DNA from: Coriobacteriales bacterium | GTDB taxonomy: Bacteria; Actinomycetota; Coriobacteriia; Coriobacteriales; UBA8131 | Length of the DNA: 53,985 nt | NCBI GenBank assembly: GCA_031277035.1 | Contig: JAISLY010000045.1 | Coordinates: forward strand, 1 to 53,985 | Direction of reading: 5' to 3' | Shown here: positions 40,987 through 49,125 of the stretch, piece after piece | Layout: each line of letters opens with the position of its first letter | Position numbering within the stretch: position 1 is the first letter of the stretch | Program-made: the position numbers and the translations under genes | The notes under the pieces: generated by a model | The model's input: the letters and a program-made list of their open reading frames with translations, nothing else | Told to the model about the DNA's origin: nothing | Database searches by the model: none

Positions 40987-41859
40987 ATGGCACAGATAAC
41001 CGCCTCCCTGGTAAAGGAGCTGCGCGATATGACCGGCGCAGGCATGATGGAATGCAAAAAGGCGCTGACCGAGGCTGAAGGCGAGATACAGAAGGCCGTT
41101 GATGTCCTGCGCACCCGCGGCCTCGCTGCGGCCGCCAAGAAGGCCGGTCGCGCGACCAATGAGGGCCTGATTGTCGCGCTTGTCTCAGATGACGCAAAGG
41201 CCGCGGCCCTTGTCGAGGTCAACTGCGAGACCGACTTCGTCTCCCGTAACGACGTCTTTGGAGCTTTTGCCACAAAGATTGCGCAGGCAGTCCTTGACAG
41301 CAACCCCGCCGACCTTGAGGCCCTCAAGGCGACAACTGTTGGGGGCGAGACCATCGAGGCGCTCATCATCGAGGCCATCCATACCATCGGCGAGAATATC
41401 CAGGTGTCGCGGTTCGTGCGGCGTTCAGTGGACGCCGGTGCCATTGTGAGCTACATTCATGGCGGTGGTCGTCTCGGCATTCTCGTGAACTTCTCCTTCA
41501 GCAAGCCTGAGACGGCCAATGCCGAGGAGTTTAAGGCTCTTGCCAAGGATATTGCCATGCAGGTTGCTGCTTCCGCTCCGAGCGCAATTGCCCGCGCGGA
41601 CTTCTCGCCTGCGACCATCGAGCATGAGTTGGCAATTTACAAGGCGCAGGCTGCCGAATCCGGCAAGCCTGAGGAGATACAGGAGAAGATGGCGGTTGGT
41701 CGGCTGGAGAAATTCTATAAGGAAAACGCGCTGGTCGAGCAGATTTTCATCAAGGAACCGAGCACGACCGTACAGCAGGTGATTGCCGCAACGTCCAAGT
41801 CCTTGGGCGACAGCGTTGAAGTTGCCGGGTTTGACCGATTCGCCCTCGGCGGCAACTGA
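40987..41859 (+). CDS. tsf: Elongation factor Ts
   Basis: Nucleotide exchange factor for EF-Tu. 290 residues, normal length. MAQITASLVKELRDMTGAGMMECKKALTEA, TRGLAAAAKKAGRATNEG, VNCETDFVSRNDVF, IQVSRFVRR and the C-terminal MAVGRLEKFYKENALVEQIFIK are all family hallmarks. AGGAAGGGA precedes ATG 40987. It is co-transcribed with rpsB, the usual pairing, and guaA starts 76 bases downstream. Confidence 0.98.
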   Translation: MAQITASLVKELRDMTGAGMMECKKALTEAEGEIQKAVDVLRTRGLAAAAKKAGRATNEGLIVALVSDDAKAAALVEVNCETDFVSRNDVFGAFATKIAQAVLDSNPADLEALKATTVGGETIEALIIEAIHTIGENIQVSRFVRRSVDAGAIVSYIHGGGRLGILVNFSFSKPETANAEEFKALAKDIAMQVAASAPSAIARADFSPATIEHELAIYKAQAAESGKPEEIQEKMAVGRLEKFYKENALVEQIFIKEPSTTVQQVIAATSKSLGDSVEVAGFDRFALGGN

Positions 41860-41935
41860 GGCGCACTCGGGCGGGCACATCTCGTCTTCGTGCGGGAAGA
41901 TTGCCTGAGGGCAAGGCGCTCTGGCAGGGAATCAG

Positions 41936-43579
41936 GTGGTTAAAACGTCAGATAGACAGCGGGTCATCGTCGTCGATTTTGGAGCGCAGTACGGCCAGCT
42001 CATCGCGCGGCGCGTGCGCGACCTCAACGTTTACAGCGAGATTGTGCCCTACGATGTGGACATCGCCACGCTCAGGGCGGATTTGCCTGCGGCAATCATT
42101 TTGAGCGGAGGCCCAGCCAGCGTCTATGCCAAAGATGCTCCTCGGCTTAACCCCGAGTTGCTTGAGCTGGGCGTGCCTGTTCTCGGCTTCTGTTACGGCA
42201 TGCAGGCGATGGCGCAGGTACTTGGCGGTCGGGTCGCCCACACCGACGTGGCGGAATACGGCCCGGCGGAGTTGACCTGTGCGCCAAAACCTTCGGCCCT
42301 CCTGGCGCAAACTCCTTCCACTCAGACTGTCTGGATGAGTCATCGCGACAGCGTAGATGAGTTGCCGGACGGCTTTATCCACACGGCTTCTACGCCAACG
42401 ACGCCCATCGCTTCGATGGAAGACGCCGCCCGGGGCCTGTACGCGACGCAGTTTCACCCCGAGGTGCACCACACTGTCTACGGTGACCAGATGCTCAGGA
42501 ACTTTCTTTTCAAAGTCGCGCGGCTTGAGCCAAACTGGAAGATGTCGTCGGTTATCGACGAGATTAGCGCTGCCGTTCGCGCCCAGGTCGGCAGCGACCG
42601 GGTCATCCTCGGACTGTCGGGCGGCGTGGATTCGAGCGTGGTCGCCGCACTGTTGGCACATGCTATCGGCAAACAGCTGACCTGCGTTTTTGTCGATACC
42701 GGCCTGATGCGTAAGGGTGAACCGGAGCAGGTCGAGGCTGTCTTTTCAAGGCAGTTTGATGTCGATTTTGTGCAGATACGCGCCGAAGAGCAGTATCTCG
42801 CGGCGCTCTCGCGTATCAAAGAGCCGGAACGCAAACGCCAGATTATCGGATCAACCTTCTGGAAAATATTCTTCCGGGAGGCACAACGTCTTGAGCAGGA
42901 CGGCAAGCCGGTGCGCTGGCTTGCCCAGGGAACCATCTACCCCGACGTCATCGAGAGCGGTGCGTATCGTTCAGGCGCCGTGGCCGCCGCCGATGGCTCA
43001 AAGGCCACAGGCTCAAGGCAGGCGGCTACCATCAAAAGCCATCACAACCTCATACCGTTTCCCAAAGGGGTGCACTTCGATCTCATCGAACCCCTGCGAA
43101 ACCTCTTCAAGGACGAGGTGCGTGCGCTTGGCAGTGCGCTTGGCCTGCCCGACCACATCGTCTACCGACAACCCTTCCCGGGCCCCGGCCTGGCAATCCG
43201 CATCATCGGTGACGTGACAGCCGAGAAACTTGCGATCCTCAAGGATGCCGACGCCATCGTGCGTGAGGAGATCGACGCTTACAACGAGCGCCTCTTTGAG
43301 GAGACGGGGGTGCGCGACTCCGAGCGCAGTGTCTGGCAGTATTTTGCCGTGCTGCCCGACATCCGCTCCGTAGGCGTGATGGGCGATGAGCGCACCTATG
43401 CGCATCCCATCATCCTGCGTGCTGTCGAGTCGCGTGACGCCATGACCGCCGACTGGGCCAGACTGCCCCACGAGCTTCTTGCGCGCATCTCCTCGCGTGT
43501 GGTGGCCGAGGTCTCCGGCGTCAACCGCGTGGCCTACGACATCACCAGCAAACCCCCCGCCACGGTGGAGTGGGAATAG
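41936..43579 (+). CDS. guaA: GMP synthase (glutamine-hydrolysing)
   Basis: Converts XMP to GMP. 547 residues. The class I amidotransferase half has VDFGAQYGQLIARR, ILSGGPASVY, the nucleophile Cys in LGFCYGMQ and His-Glu in TQFHPEV. The synthetase half has the P-loop LGLSGGVDSSVVAALL, FVDTGLMRKGE, PFPGPGLAIR and the C-terminal NRVAYDITSKPPATVEWE. The start is GTG 41936 with AGGGA upstream. The 3' end of guaA is a known integration site for genomic islands, and mobile genes begin immediately downstream here. Confidence 0.98.
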   Translation: MVKTSDRQRVIVVDFGAQYGQLIARRVRDLNVYSEIVPYDVDIATLRADLPAAIILSGGPASVYAKDAPRLNPELLELGVPVLGFCYGMQAMAQVLGGRVAHTDVAEYGPAELTCAPKPSALLAQTPSTQTVWMSHRDSVDELPDGFIHTASTPTTPIASMEDAARGLYATQFHPEVHHTVYGDQMLRNFLFKVARLEPNWKMSSVIDEISAAVRAQVGSDRVILGLSGGVDSSVVAALLAHAIGKQLTCVFVDTGLMRKGEPEQVEAVFSRQFDVDFVQIRAEEQYLAALSRIKEPERKRQIIGSTFWKIFFREAQRLEQDGKPVRWLAQGTIYPDVIESGAYRSGAVAAADGSKATGSRQAATIKSHHNLIPFPKGVHFDLIEPLRNLFKDEVRALGSALGLPDHIVYRQPFPGPGLAIRIIGDVTAEKLAILKDADAIVREEIDAYNERLFEETGVRDSERSVWQYFAVLPDIRSVGVMGDERTYAHPIILRAVESRDAMTADWARLPHELLARISSRVVAEVSGVNRVAYDITSKPPATVEWE

Positions 43580-43628
43580 TAGCAGGGGGCTTTAAACTGC
43601 AGGTCAGAGCTTTGTTTTGAAGTTAGTG

Positions 43629-43652
43629 GTGTAAAAATGGTGTAAAAGTCAC
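43629..43652 (+). other. Short repeats next to guaA, possible integrase arm sites
   Basis: ggtgtaaaa occurs twice within about 20 bases, 50 bases after the guaA stop. Short directly repeated arm-binding sites near the attachment core are typical of tyrosine integrase systems. This is position-based inference. Confidence 0.3.
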
Positions 43653-43765
43653 CTTAACTCTGTCTACGTATTATCCGCAATAGCCTCTCTGTCCAGAGTG
43701 GCATTCCTTATCGCGAGCCGCCTGTGTCAACCGTTTGGCCGCTGCGATCAGTCTTCCATTGCTCC

Positions 43766-43809
43766 GGGCAACAACAGGGCACCCTGTCGCGGATGCCCTG
43801 TTGTTGCCC
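43766..43809. terminator. Strong hairpin between guaA and the mobile genes
   Basis: Perfect 16-bp stem gggcaacaacagggca / tgccctgttgttgccc with a 12-base loop. The flanking T-tract is weak (gttttct, 7 bases after the stem). It probably terminates transcription from the minus-strand mobC/int genes, and from guaA on the plus strand. Confidence 0.65.
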
Positions 43810-43828
43810 CACACGTTTTCTACCATCG

Positions 43829-44221
43829 TCATAACTTCAATACGTTATCCCGCAAGAAGCCGTCAAGGGCGTCACTGTGTTTGCCGTGTCTGAGTCTGTC
43901 GAGTATCTCGATGATTGTCTTGAGGCGCAGTAGCGGTAGCGCATCCTCTGGGGTTAGCCCACCAATCCGCTTCAACTCGCTAACCAGTCCATCCAGGGAG
44001 CTGTCCAGTTTTTTGAACAGCGCCCCGTTGCCGATTACGATGATTTCTTGGTACAAGACGCTTTTGATGAGGAAGTCCTGTCGCTGGTGACCGCTCAAAG
44101 CGACCCGCTCCAAGAACGCCTCCCATTCAAGGTCGTCCATTCGGAACGCGATGCTATGGGTGCGCAGTCTGTTTCGCTCATCACGTTTCCTGCGCTCTGT
44201 CCTACTCATAGCAGTCCTCAC
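43829..44221 (-). CDS. MobC-like mobilisation accessory protein
   Basis: 130 residues. A basic N-terminus (RTERRKRDERNRLRTHSIAFRMDD) leads into a ribbon-helix-helix-like segment, LEWEAFLERVALSGHQRQDFLIKSVLYQEI, the layout of MobC/relaxosome accessory proteins. The C-terminal half is helical with GLTPEDALPLLRLKTIIEIL. No relaxase gene is near, so it is probably a remnant or it acts in trans. Its start lies inside the integrase 3' end (20-base overlap), so the two are co-translated. MobC family membership is moderately confident. Confidence 0.65.
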   Translation of the reverse strand: MRTAMSRTERRKRDERNRLRTHSIAFRMDDLEWEAFLERVALSGHQRQDFLIKSVLYQEIIVIGNGALFKKLDSSLDGLVSELKRIGGLTPEDALPLLRLKTIIEILDRLRHGKHSDALDGFLRDNVLKL

Positions 44222-45287
44222 TCATCTGGCTGCTGAGCTTGGCAGCCATTTCCTGCTGCCGGGTTGGGAAAAGATGGGCGTAGCGCAGCGTGATTTCGAT
44301 GCTTTCGTGCCCCACTCTCGGAGCGATGGCCACTGGTGAGAAACCAAGCTCGATAAGCAGGGAGATATGCGAGTGGCGCAGGTCATGGACGCGAATCTGC
44401 TTTATGCCGGCCAGGTCAGCATGTTTTTTAATCTGCGTGTTCAGATTGCTCTTGGATACATGAAACAGCCTGTCTTCTGGTTTAGCGTTGTAAATAAGGG
44501 CCATGTACTGCTTCAGCTCGACGCAGAGGTTGTCCGGCATGGTCACGATGCGCTTGCTCTTTGTGGTCTTTGGGTCGCCTATGATGTCCTTGCCGCCGAT
44601 GCGCTGCAAGGATTTGTTGACCCTGATCGTCTTTTTGGCAAAGTCAATGTCTCCATGTGTCAAAGCGAGCATCTCGCCGAGGCGCAGGCCGCACCAGTAA
44701 AGAACCTCGAAGGGATAGTATAGACGCGGATCTTCGATAACCGAGCGGGCAAAACAGGCATACTCGTCGCGCGTCCAGAACTTCATCTCGTCGGCATTCT
44801 TCTTGCCCATGCTGCCAGCCCTGCTTGCCGGGTTCACTTTAAGGCCATAGAATTTGGTCGCATGGGTAAAGACCGCCGTGAGCTGGTTATGTATGGCCTT
44901 GAGATAGGTCGGTGAATATTTCTCACCGTTCTTGCCGCAACTGTCGATCATCTTGTTCTGCCAGCGGATAACCGCCTTTGCGTCAATATCGCAGATTGGT
45001 GTGTTGCCAAAATATGGGATGACCTTCGTCCTGAGCATGTGCTCTTTTGTTTCCCATGTACTGGCTCTCAGCCTCGGTTTTCGGTCTTCCTTATAAACCT
45101 CGCAGAATCGATCGAACGCCATGTCTAAGTCGTCTGACTTCTGGAGCAGGAACTCCCGCTCCCACGCCTGTGCCTCACGCTTGGTACCAAATCCTCGTTT
45201 GTGCTTGCGCTGGCGGTTGCCCTGCCAGTCCGCGAAGCAAACCTGCACGCTCCATGTACCCGTATTCTTGTCTCGTAACACTCCCAT
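44202..45287 (-). CDS. Tyrosine recombinase (site-specific integrase)
   Basis: 361 residues. N-terminal AP2-like arm-binding domain (GTWSVQVCFADWQGNRQRKHKRGFGTKREAQAWE), a SAM-like core-binding domain (about 60-150) and the catalytic domain. Catalytic residues are visible: Arg in CGLRLGEML, Lys near TKSKRIV, HDLRHSH, the His in GHESIE and the Tyr in LRYAHLFP. It belongs to the phage/ICE integrase family. Its 3' end points towards guaA, as expected if the element recombines at the guaA end. The excisionase-like gene is three bases upstream. No second att copy (a repeat of the guaA end) was found by eye. Confidence 0.95.
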   Translation of the reverse strand: MGVLRDKNTGTWSVQVCFADWQGNRQRKHKRGFGTKREAQAWEREFLLQKSDDLDMAFDRFCEVYKEDRKPRLRASTWETKEHMLRTKVIPYFGNTPICDIDAKAVIRWQNKMIDSCGKNGEKYSPTYLKAIHNQLTAVFTHATKFYGLKVNPASRAGSMGKKNADEMKFWTRDEYACFARSVIEDPRLYYPFEVLYWCGLRLGEMLALTHGDIDFAKKTIRVNKSLQRIGGKDIIGDPKTTKSKRIVTMPDNLCVELKQYMALIYNAKPEDRLFHVSKSNLNTQIKKHADLAGIKQIRVHDLRHSHISLLIELGFSPVAIAPRVGHESIEITLRYAHLFPTRQQEMAAKLSSQMSEDCYE

Positions 45288-45290
45288 AAA

Positions 45291-45488
45291 CTACCTTTCT
45301 CTCACGGCTTTGGAAAGGCCGTAGAACTTCTCTTCGTAGTACCGCCTGCTTACGCGGCCGGGGATAACCATGAACCCGCTCTCTTCAAGCTCACAGTTCA
45401 TCTTTCTGATGATCTTGTAGGCATAGGGAATTGAGATACCCAGATCCGCAGCAACCTCGTCTGCCTTGATAAATGTACTCGGGCTCAT
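45291..45488 (-). CDS. Excisionase-like small HTH protein
   Basis: 65 residues: KADEVAADLGISIPYAYKIIRKMNCEL is a MerR/Xis-type helix-turn-helix, followed by a basic wing VIPGRVSRRYYEEKFYG. Such proteins sit beside tyrosine integrases and bend DNA for excision. AGGAGGTG lies seven bases before the ATG on the minus strand, and the stop is three bases before the integrase start. Confidence 0.85.
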   Translation of the reverse strand: MSPSTFIKADEVAADLGISIPYAYKIIRKMNCELEESGFMVIPGRVSRRYYEEKFYGLSKAVRER

Positions 45489-45597
45489 TTCATCACCTCC
45501 TGAATCGAATGGGTGGCAGATTGGGAAGCCACATATATCGTGCGGGTTTTAAGGCGGCTTGCCAAAGGTGTGAATTTGCACATTGCCACAGTGCCCC

Positions 45598-46116
45598 TCA
45601 CCGCCCTGCCACCTCGTAGTCAAAGCCGCGCCGGTGGTTGCAAAAGTCGCAGGTGTCCTTAGCGTCACCCAGGTTGCTTAAAAGCCGCACGTCAAACCCC
45701 GCATCCTCAAACTGCGCCTTGCAGGTACGGCACAGCGTCATCACGATGTCGTCTTCTGCCTTCCTGTGAAGATCAAGGCTTGTGGCAAGCGCGGCATCCA
45801 CCAAACACATGCCCACATAGCCAAGCGAGCCCATATAGACGCCAAGGCGTCTTTTGTCGATGGTGCGCAGCTGCTCTAAGAGCACTATTGAGCCTTTGCG
45901 CAAAGTGGGCAGCGATGACACGGGCAAATGCGTTGGCAGTACGGGCTTTGCGCGGCTGGTGATGGGTGCCACTATGACGGTGGGCGCATGGGTGTTTCCG
46001 GAATTATTTTGGATGACAAGCACCGGACGTCGCCCTCCCTGCTCGCTACCTATTACCGGGTCAAGCGAGGCGCTGTAGATGTCGCCGCGGCATACCGTCT
46101 TGATCCTTGGGTGCAT
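45598..46116 (-). CDS. MazF/PemK-type toxin fused to a two-CxxC tail
   Basis: 172 residues. Residues 1-120 are a MazF/PemK ribonuclease fold: RGDIYSASLDPVIGSEQGGRRPVLVIQN, PTVIVAPITSR, LPTLRKGSIVLLEQLRTIDKRRL. Residues 121-172 add two cysteine pairs, CRTC and CDFC, separated by about 27 residues, which look like a zinc-binding ribbon of the sort seen as separate small proteins on conjugative elements. No antitoxin gene is adjacent. AGAGGAAG precedes the ATG at 46116. Upstream lies a 0.6-kb stretch without a recognisable gene. The toxin family is sure; the tail's metal is inferred. Confidence 0.88.
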   Translation of the reverse strand: MHPRIKTVCRGDIYSASLDPVIGSEQGGRRPVLVIQNNSGNTHAPTVIVAPITSRAKPVLPTHLPVSSLPTLRKGSIVLLEQLRTIDKRRLGVYMGSLGYVGMCLVDAALATSLDLHRKAEDDIVMTLCRTCKAQFEDAGFDVRLLSNLGDAKDTCDFCNHRRGFDYEVAGR

Positions 46117-46735
46117 AAGGCTTCCTCTCTGTATAAGGCTCTGTCCGTCCAGCCTCTTGTTGTGCGGTTATGTACGCCAGGGCGGCGGTGTGTATCCAGC
46201 CTGCCTTTAAGGGGCATCCGGGCACACTGCCACCCTGGGTTTGTGATTTGGAAAGACTTGCTGTACGCCGGATTCGTCCACGACACCCCGGCGCGGGGAA
46301 ACATCAGACGGCCTGCTGCTTTACGGCAACAATATGTCGCCGCAGGCTCCACGGGAATTACACCCCCAGGCTCTTGTCCGGACGCCCCGGCTGCTAGCGA
46401 CGGCTCACTGGTTCTCACCAGCTTCAACGCTCCTGCTACCGGTCGGCGTGAGTATCATTGTGCCCGCCTGTGGTCAACACCTGCCGGGTGCAACCCGGTT
46501 TACGAGGAAGGGTCATCGCTTTTGCCAGTGCTGTCCTGGTTGGGGGCAGCGCCGCTGTCGTCGCGGCCTCGTCCTTGCGTGGCTTGGGGGATCGCTCCCC
46601 CTGGGCGGGAATGTGCCTGATGCCTGTACGTATGTAGTTGTCAAAGATCCTGCGCGCCTGCCCGAGAGGGGCAGCCAGCGTCCGAGAGGAAAAACCCTCT
46701 ATAAATAAGCCACGGAAACGGCGGAAGTTGAGGGT
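46117..46735. ncRNA. Hairpin-rich unannotated stretch, candidate structured RNA or long mazF leader
   Basis: About 620 bases with no convincing gene. Frames on both strands (plus 45928-46620, minus 46053-46427) have no recognisable content. Several stems can be drawn: ccgggt-gca-acccgg near 46478, ctgccc-gagag-gggcag near 46662, ggggg-atcgct-ccccc near 46590, ggcggtgtg pairing with cacactgcc (46172/46219), and agagg-aaaaac-cctct near 46685. On the minus strand TTGACA (46640-46645) is a possible -35, which would make the RNA the mazF leader. No Rfam family is recognised by eye, and orientation is unknown. Confidence 0.35.
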
Positions 46736-47134
46736 CTATTCCAGAAGTTTTCTCAGTCTTTTCAGTAAAAGGTCGGTGCGATGTGAGATGGCGGACGTGC
46801 TAACGCCCTCATTTCGGGCAATATGCGAGGGTGCCGTGCCGTCAACGAACAGACTGCGGACAAGCCTGCGCTGCTCGGGGGAAAGGGCGCCCAGCGCCTT
46901 GATTAGCGCCTCAAGCGCCTCACGCGCCTCATAGATAGCAGCCGGGTCGTTGCCGGGTGCGCAGGGCGTCCTGCCCTCGTCCAGCGCATCAAGTGACGTG
47001 TGGCGGCGCGTCTCTCTGCGTTGCCCGTTGCGTTCAATGCGGTCGAGTTCGCTTAGCAGTGCGAACTCGTCTGCCTCAATGTTGATGACGGCAGTGTCGC
47101 CATTGGCGAAGCGGTAGGTGTATTCGACTTTCAT
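46736..47134 (-). CDS. Sigma-70 region 4-like regulator of a mobile element
   Basis: 132 residues. The N-terminus (VEYTYRFANGDTAVINIEADEFALLSELDRIERNGQRRETRRHTSLDAL) matches the small sigma-like proteins carried on Tn916-type and related elements. The C-terminus has LSPEQRRLVRSLFVDGTAPSHIARNEGVSTSAISHRTDLLLKRLRKLL, a region 4 HTH. There is no region 2, so it is a regulator or a partial sigma. A clear ribosome site (GAAGGAGC on the minus strand) precedes the ATG at 47134. It supports an ICE-like origin for this segment. Confidence 0.85.
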   Translation of the reverse strand: MKVEYTYRFANGDTAVINIEADEFALLSELDRIERNGQRRETRRHTSLDALDEGRTPCAPGNDPAAIYEAREALEALIKALGALSPEQRRLVRSLFVDGTAPSHIARNEGVSTSAISHRTDLLLKRLRKLLE

Positions 47135-47213
47135 GGTGGCTCCTTCGGATGGGAATCCGCAGGAGCCGCCGCCTATCTATCCCCAGATATGGCAAAACGG
47201 GCAGGAGGACTTC

Positions 47214-47447
47214 TCATGTCCTTCTGTCCGTCTTGCGGCTCTGCGGATTGTTGGGTATATGGCCTAAGCATGCCTGGCGCGCCTTTGCGTCCGTGCTGTC
47301 GGGCGCCCGTGCGTTCTGTATGGCAACCGGTGTCTTTGGCGAGAGCCTCAGAAGCGCCAGGCAGCCTTTTCGCTTTATCTCAATGTAGCCGATATCCTCA
47401 TCGAGGCGACAGACGAGCTTCCTGGCAAGATTGCGGATGTCTCTCAT
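47214..47447 (-). CDS. Small protein of mobile-element type, function unknown
   Basis: 77 residues from ATG 47447: MRDIRNLARKLVCRLDED, then IGYIEIKRKGCLALLRL and a Lys/Arg-rich end. GGAGGTG lies about nine bases upstream on the minus strand, so the longer frame to 47594 is not the start. The opening resembles small proteins found between regulators on conjugative elements, but I cannot name a family. Confidence 0.5.
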   Translation of the reverse strand: MRDIRNLARKLVCRLDEDIGYIEIKRKGCLALLRLSPKTPVAIQNARAPDSTDAKARQACLGHIPNNPQSRKTDRRT

Positions 47448-47502
47448 TGCGGTGTCACCTCCAATCAAGAGATGCAGAGGGGAAACTGGCACGGTGTGGA
47501 TA

Positions 47503-47709
47503 TCAAAGCGCCATGACGGTATCGAGCGTGGGGTTGGGTACCTTGTCGCGCATGATGCGACCGTAGGTCCTTCCCAAGAGGTGTGACCTTTCAATGAAGA
47601 CGGCCTTGTAGCAGCCTTTGCGCTTGATGATGCTTGCGGCGAGCTGGGCGAAGCCCATCTCGGTCTTGTGGGCGAAACGTGCCTCGTTTAGAAGCTCGGC
47701 GCCAAGCGG
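47503..47709 (-). pseudogene. HTH (Xre-like) protein fragment
   Basis: Minus-strand frame between stops at 47710-47712 and 47503-47505. It encodes NEARFAHKTEMGFAQLAAS, then a helix-turn-helix-like stretch with FIERSHLLGRTYGRIM and PNPTLDTVMAL, then stops. The end matches the middle of Xre-type domains that normally continue (CIGLxL), so the gene is truncated at its 3' end, and the 5' end is also missing. An internal ATG at 47658 would give 51 residues with no good ribosome site. Confidence 0.6.
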
Positions 47710-47892
47710 TTACACCTTTTCACGGCACATCGCTTTCTTCACTGTCTTTGAATGATAGAAGTGCGGTGTGGTGTGCCACCTTAATTGCTATCACAGCTGT
47801 TGTGTCCATATTTGAAACAACAAAGGTTCCTATATCATGGGTAAGGCTTACCAGCAAAGCATAATGACTAAAACTGGGAGCTAGTGATACCA
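47710..47892. other. Gap without gene
   Basis: AT-richer sequence between the HTH fragment and the histidine kinase 3' end. It includes ggtgtggtgtgccacc and cagctgttgtg, but no gene or strong terminator is seen. It probably marks a junction between two imported blocks. Confidence 0.4.
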
Positions 47893-49125
47893 TTATAGAG
47901 ACGCAGTGAACCGCGCCCACTTGCCATACTCGCCCGTTACGACGATTCCGCCGCCATGTGTGTTTGCGATGGATTTAGCAATAGCGAGGCCCAAACCGTA
48001 GCCACCTGTTTCACGTGCGCGGGATTCATCGCTTCGGTAAAATCGGTCAAATACTTTGTTTTTCTCGATGTCGGGTATGCCCGTGCCGGTGTTGAACACC
48101 GAAATGCACGGATGCTTTGCCACCTCGCTCAGCGATACCTCTATTTTCCCGTCCATGTCGGAGTGCTTGATGGCATTGTCGATCAGGATGCCCACCAGTT
48201 TTTTGATCTGCCCTTCGTCTCCGACCAAGCGCAACCCCTCGGCAATGTCGTAAGAATAGTCCCTCCCTTCCTCAAACGCCCTGCTTTCAAATTCCAAGGC
48301 GGTGTTCAGAACAGCACCACTCAAAGAGAATTCGCTTTTGACCGCCGCGCTCTTGGACTCCTCTGCCTTTGCTATCTCAAGCAGATCGCAAGCTAGCGCG
48401 TTCATGCGCGCCGACTGTGACTTTATGTGATCAAGACGTATATTTTCACCGATCTCGTTTCGTAGCACATCTGCGTTCGCGTCGATAATTGTGAGTGGTG
48501 TTTTTAACTCGTGACTTGCGTCGGAAACAAAACGCCTCTGCTTATCAAACGCTTCTTGAATCGGGGCTGTCATCCATTGCGCGAGGACAAAGGAAAAGGC
48601 CGACAGGATAAGACCCGCGATACCGACAACCCAAACGGATATAGCGGTCATTTCGTTTAAAATCCCCATCTCAATGGTTCTCTCGGCGAATACGAGTATG
48701 AATCCGTAGGACTTGGGAACAAGTAAGAAACTGAAAGTGCTAATCGAATCTTTGGTTTTGCCCGAATCAAGCGCGGAGGCGATATACTCTCGTGCCTCAT
48801 CCTCAGAAAAGTCAAACATCATATCAAGATTCAGTTCTGTGATTGCGCCGCTGCTGTCCACCTTCACATAAAAGAACCGCTGCGCCCTCATCATCTTGTC
48901 ATCACCGAACGGATCGTGCATACCAGCCGGAGGACGAACGCCCCGCCCGTCTTTGGGCGGAAAAGAAAGGCCGTCGCTCTCCACCACACGCTGCATGAAA
49001 TCATCCGTCCTTTTGACAGAAGCCTGGTACATGGAGAGGTTTAAAATCAGAAGAACGGCTGTGAATACGATTAGAAGCGTTCCAATGACGACAGAGATGA
49101 TTTTTATTTTGAGACGTCTTAACAT
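47893..49125 (-). CDS. Sensor histidine kinase
   Basis: 410 residues. Two membrane spans (about 8-28 and 190-212) enclose an extracellular sensor of about 160 residues with DGRGVRPPAGMHDPFGDDKMM. The H-box is FVSDASHELKTPLTIIDANADVL, then N-box IDNAIKHSD, G1 NTGTGIPDIEK, F-box VFDRFYRSDESRA and G2 GYGLGLAIAKSIANTHGGG. It is a HisKA-type kinase. The ATG at 49125 overlaps the (frame-restored) response regulator stop. The upstream extension of the frame to 49272 overlaps the regulator and is not used. It probably controls the divergent VTC/DUF4956 cassette. Lower GC than the core genes. Confidence 0.92.
   Translation of the reverse strand: MLRRLKIKIISVVIGTLLIVFTAVLLILNLSMYQASVKRTDDFMQRVVESDGLSFPPKDGRGVRPPAGMHDPFGDDKMMRAQRFFYVKVDSSGAITELNLDMMFDFSEDEAREYIASALDSGKTKDSISTFSFLLVPKSYGFILVFAERTIEMGILNEMTAISVWVVGIAGLILSAFSFVLAQWMTAPIQEAFDKQRRFVSDASHELKTPLTIIDANADVLRNEIGENIRLDHIKSQSARMNALACDLLEIAKAEESKSAAVKSEFSLSGAVLNTALEFESRAFEEGRDYSYDIAEGLRLVGDEGQIKKLVGILIDNAIKHSDMDGKIEVSLSEVAKHPCISVFNTGTGIPDIEKNKVFDRFYRSDESRARETGGYGLGLAIAKSIANTHGGGIVVTGEYGKWARFTASL

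Noticed and set aside
40116-41444. 442-codon minus-strand frame opposite rpsB and tsf
   Set aside because: Shadow frame; the Gly/Arg-rich middle is the complement of the rpsB Ala/Pro repeat.
43766-43809. Long hairpin considered as the integrase attachment core
   Set aside because: A perfect 16-bp stem suits a terminator; guaA-type cores lie at the very end of guaA.
46053-46427. 124-codon minus-strand frame upstream of mazF
   Set aside because: Overlaps the mazF start, no ribosome site, composition not gene-like; treated as part of the possible RNA.
45928-46620. 230-codon plus-strand frame over the mazF start and the hairpin-rich stretch
   Set aside because: Half of it is antisense to mazF and the rest has no recognisable content; stems fit a structured RNA better.
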